A DNA stretch of 6,220 nucleotides from Treponema sp. (GTDB lineage Bacteria > Spirochaetota > Spirochaetia > Treponematales > Treponemataceae): NCBI GenBank assembly GCA_017614655.1, contig JAGABO010000063.1, forward strand, positions 1 to 6,220. Direction: 5' to 3'. Each line of letters opens with the position of its first letter. The stretch's first letter is position 1. Shown here piece after piece: positions 5,877 through 6,220 of the stretch. The notes beneath the pieces were generated by a model. The model saw only the letters and a list, made by a program, of their open reading frames with translations. It did not search any database and was not told the origin of the DNA. The position numbers and the translations under genes are program-made.

Positions 5877-6220
5877 AATCATCATATAAAGCTTTTCATG
5901 AATATCTTGACTCTCTGCTTAATTTTGAAAAGACTCCGCAGAAAAACATTTTCTGGCTTGAAACAATGAAATTCCTGTGTTCAAAACTTGGAAACCCAGA
6001 GGACAGTTTTAAGTCAATTCATATAGCAGGCTCAAAGGGAAAAGGATCCGTTGCAGTAATGACAGCTTCCATTCTCGAAGAAGCAGGCTTTAAAACCGGA
6101 CTTTATACTTCTCCCCACATTCTTGATTTTAAAGAAAGAATCTCCCGGCCTTCAGGATTTTTTCCTGATGAAGTATACGAAAAATCTGCAGAAGAAATTA
6201 TGAACGTTCTTTCTTCGTTA
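5873..6220 (+). CDS. folC: Folylpolyglutamate/dihydrofolate synthase, N-terminal part
   Basis: FolC is a cytoplasmic Mur-ligase-type enzyme that uses ATP to add glutamate to folates, and in bifunctional forms to dihydropteroate. The window holds the first 116 residues and the frame is open at the right edge, so this entry is 3'-truncated by the window. The nucleotide-binding loop is GSKGKGS at 53-59 (usually GTNGKGS). It sits in the family context IHIAGSKGKGSVAVM, followed by the conserved TSPHILDFKERI at 79-90 and, near the N-terminus, YLDSLLNFEK. The ATG overlaps the DUF4340 stop in an ATGA. GAGGA at 5856-5860 is 12 nt upstream, longer than ideal, so coupled translation is likely. Whether the enzyme is mono- or bifunctional cannot be told from this part. 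Confidence 0.92.
   Translation, partial: MKSSYKAFHEYLDSLLNFEKTPQKNIFWLETMKFLCSKLGNPEDSFKSIHIAGSKGKGSVAVMTASILEEAGFKTGLYTSPHILDFKERISRPSGFFPDEVYEKSAEEIMNVLSSL

Overview
The window looks like chromosomal DNA of a moderately AT-rich bacterium. I suspect a spirochaete close to Treponema. The reasons are the wording of the RNase Z and FolC proteins, the short tightly packed genes and the ABC/GldG-like/DUF4340 gene set. This placement rests on recalled family resemblance, not on a search. There are no tRNA or rRNA genes, CRISPR arrays, insertion sequences or phage genes.

Left part (1-1048, minus strand): one diverged gene for an RmlD-like sugar-nucleotide/NAD(P)-binding reductase. It is broken by a one-base frameshift in a homopolymer run at 508-512. 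A possible rho-independent terminator lies beyond its 3' end at 17-44. The rest of 1-98 holds no gene I can recognise.

Divergent control region (1049-1168): two good sigma70-type promoters face away from each other, one for the rmlD-like gene and one for the rightward operon. The rightward promoter is so close to the rnz ATG that the mRNA should be leaderless or nearly so.

Right part (1169-6220, plus strand): five genes with no untranslated base between them. In order they are rnz (tRNA 3'-end endonuclease), an ABC ATPase of GldA type, a GldF-GldG-like fusion protein (six-helix permease, a further helix, a large extracytoplasmic domain and a C-terminal anchor), a DUF4340 membrane-anchored protein, and folC (folylpolyglutamate/dihydrofolate synthase, cut by the window end). 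Start and stop codons overlap at all four junctions by 11, 8, 4 and 4 nt, which suggests one translationally coupled transcript. The middle three genes probably form one envelope ABC complex of unknown substrate. Its flanking by tRNA-processing and folate genes probably reflects shared expression rather than a shared pathway.

The points most worth a second look are the broken, catalytically degenerate rmlD-like gene, the near-leaderless rnz promoter, a perfect 24-bp palindrome inside the fusion gene, and the uncharacterised GldA/GldFG/DUF4340 module. I did not find a clearly new biological system.
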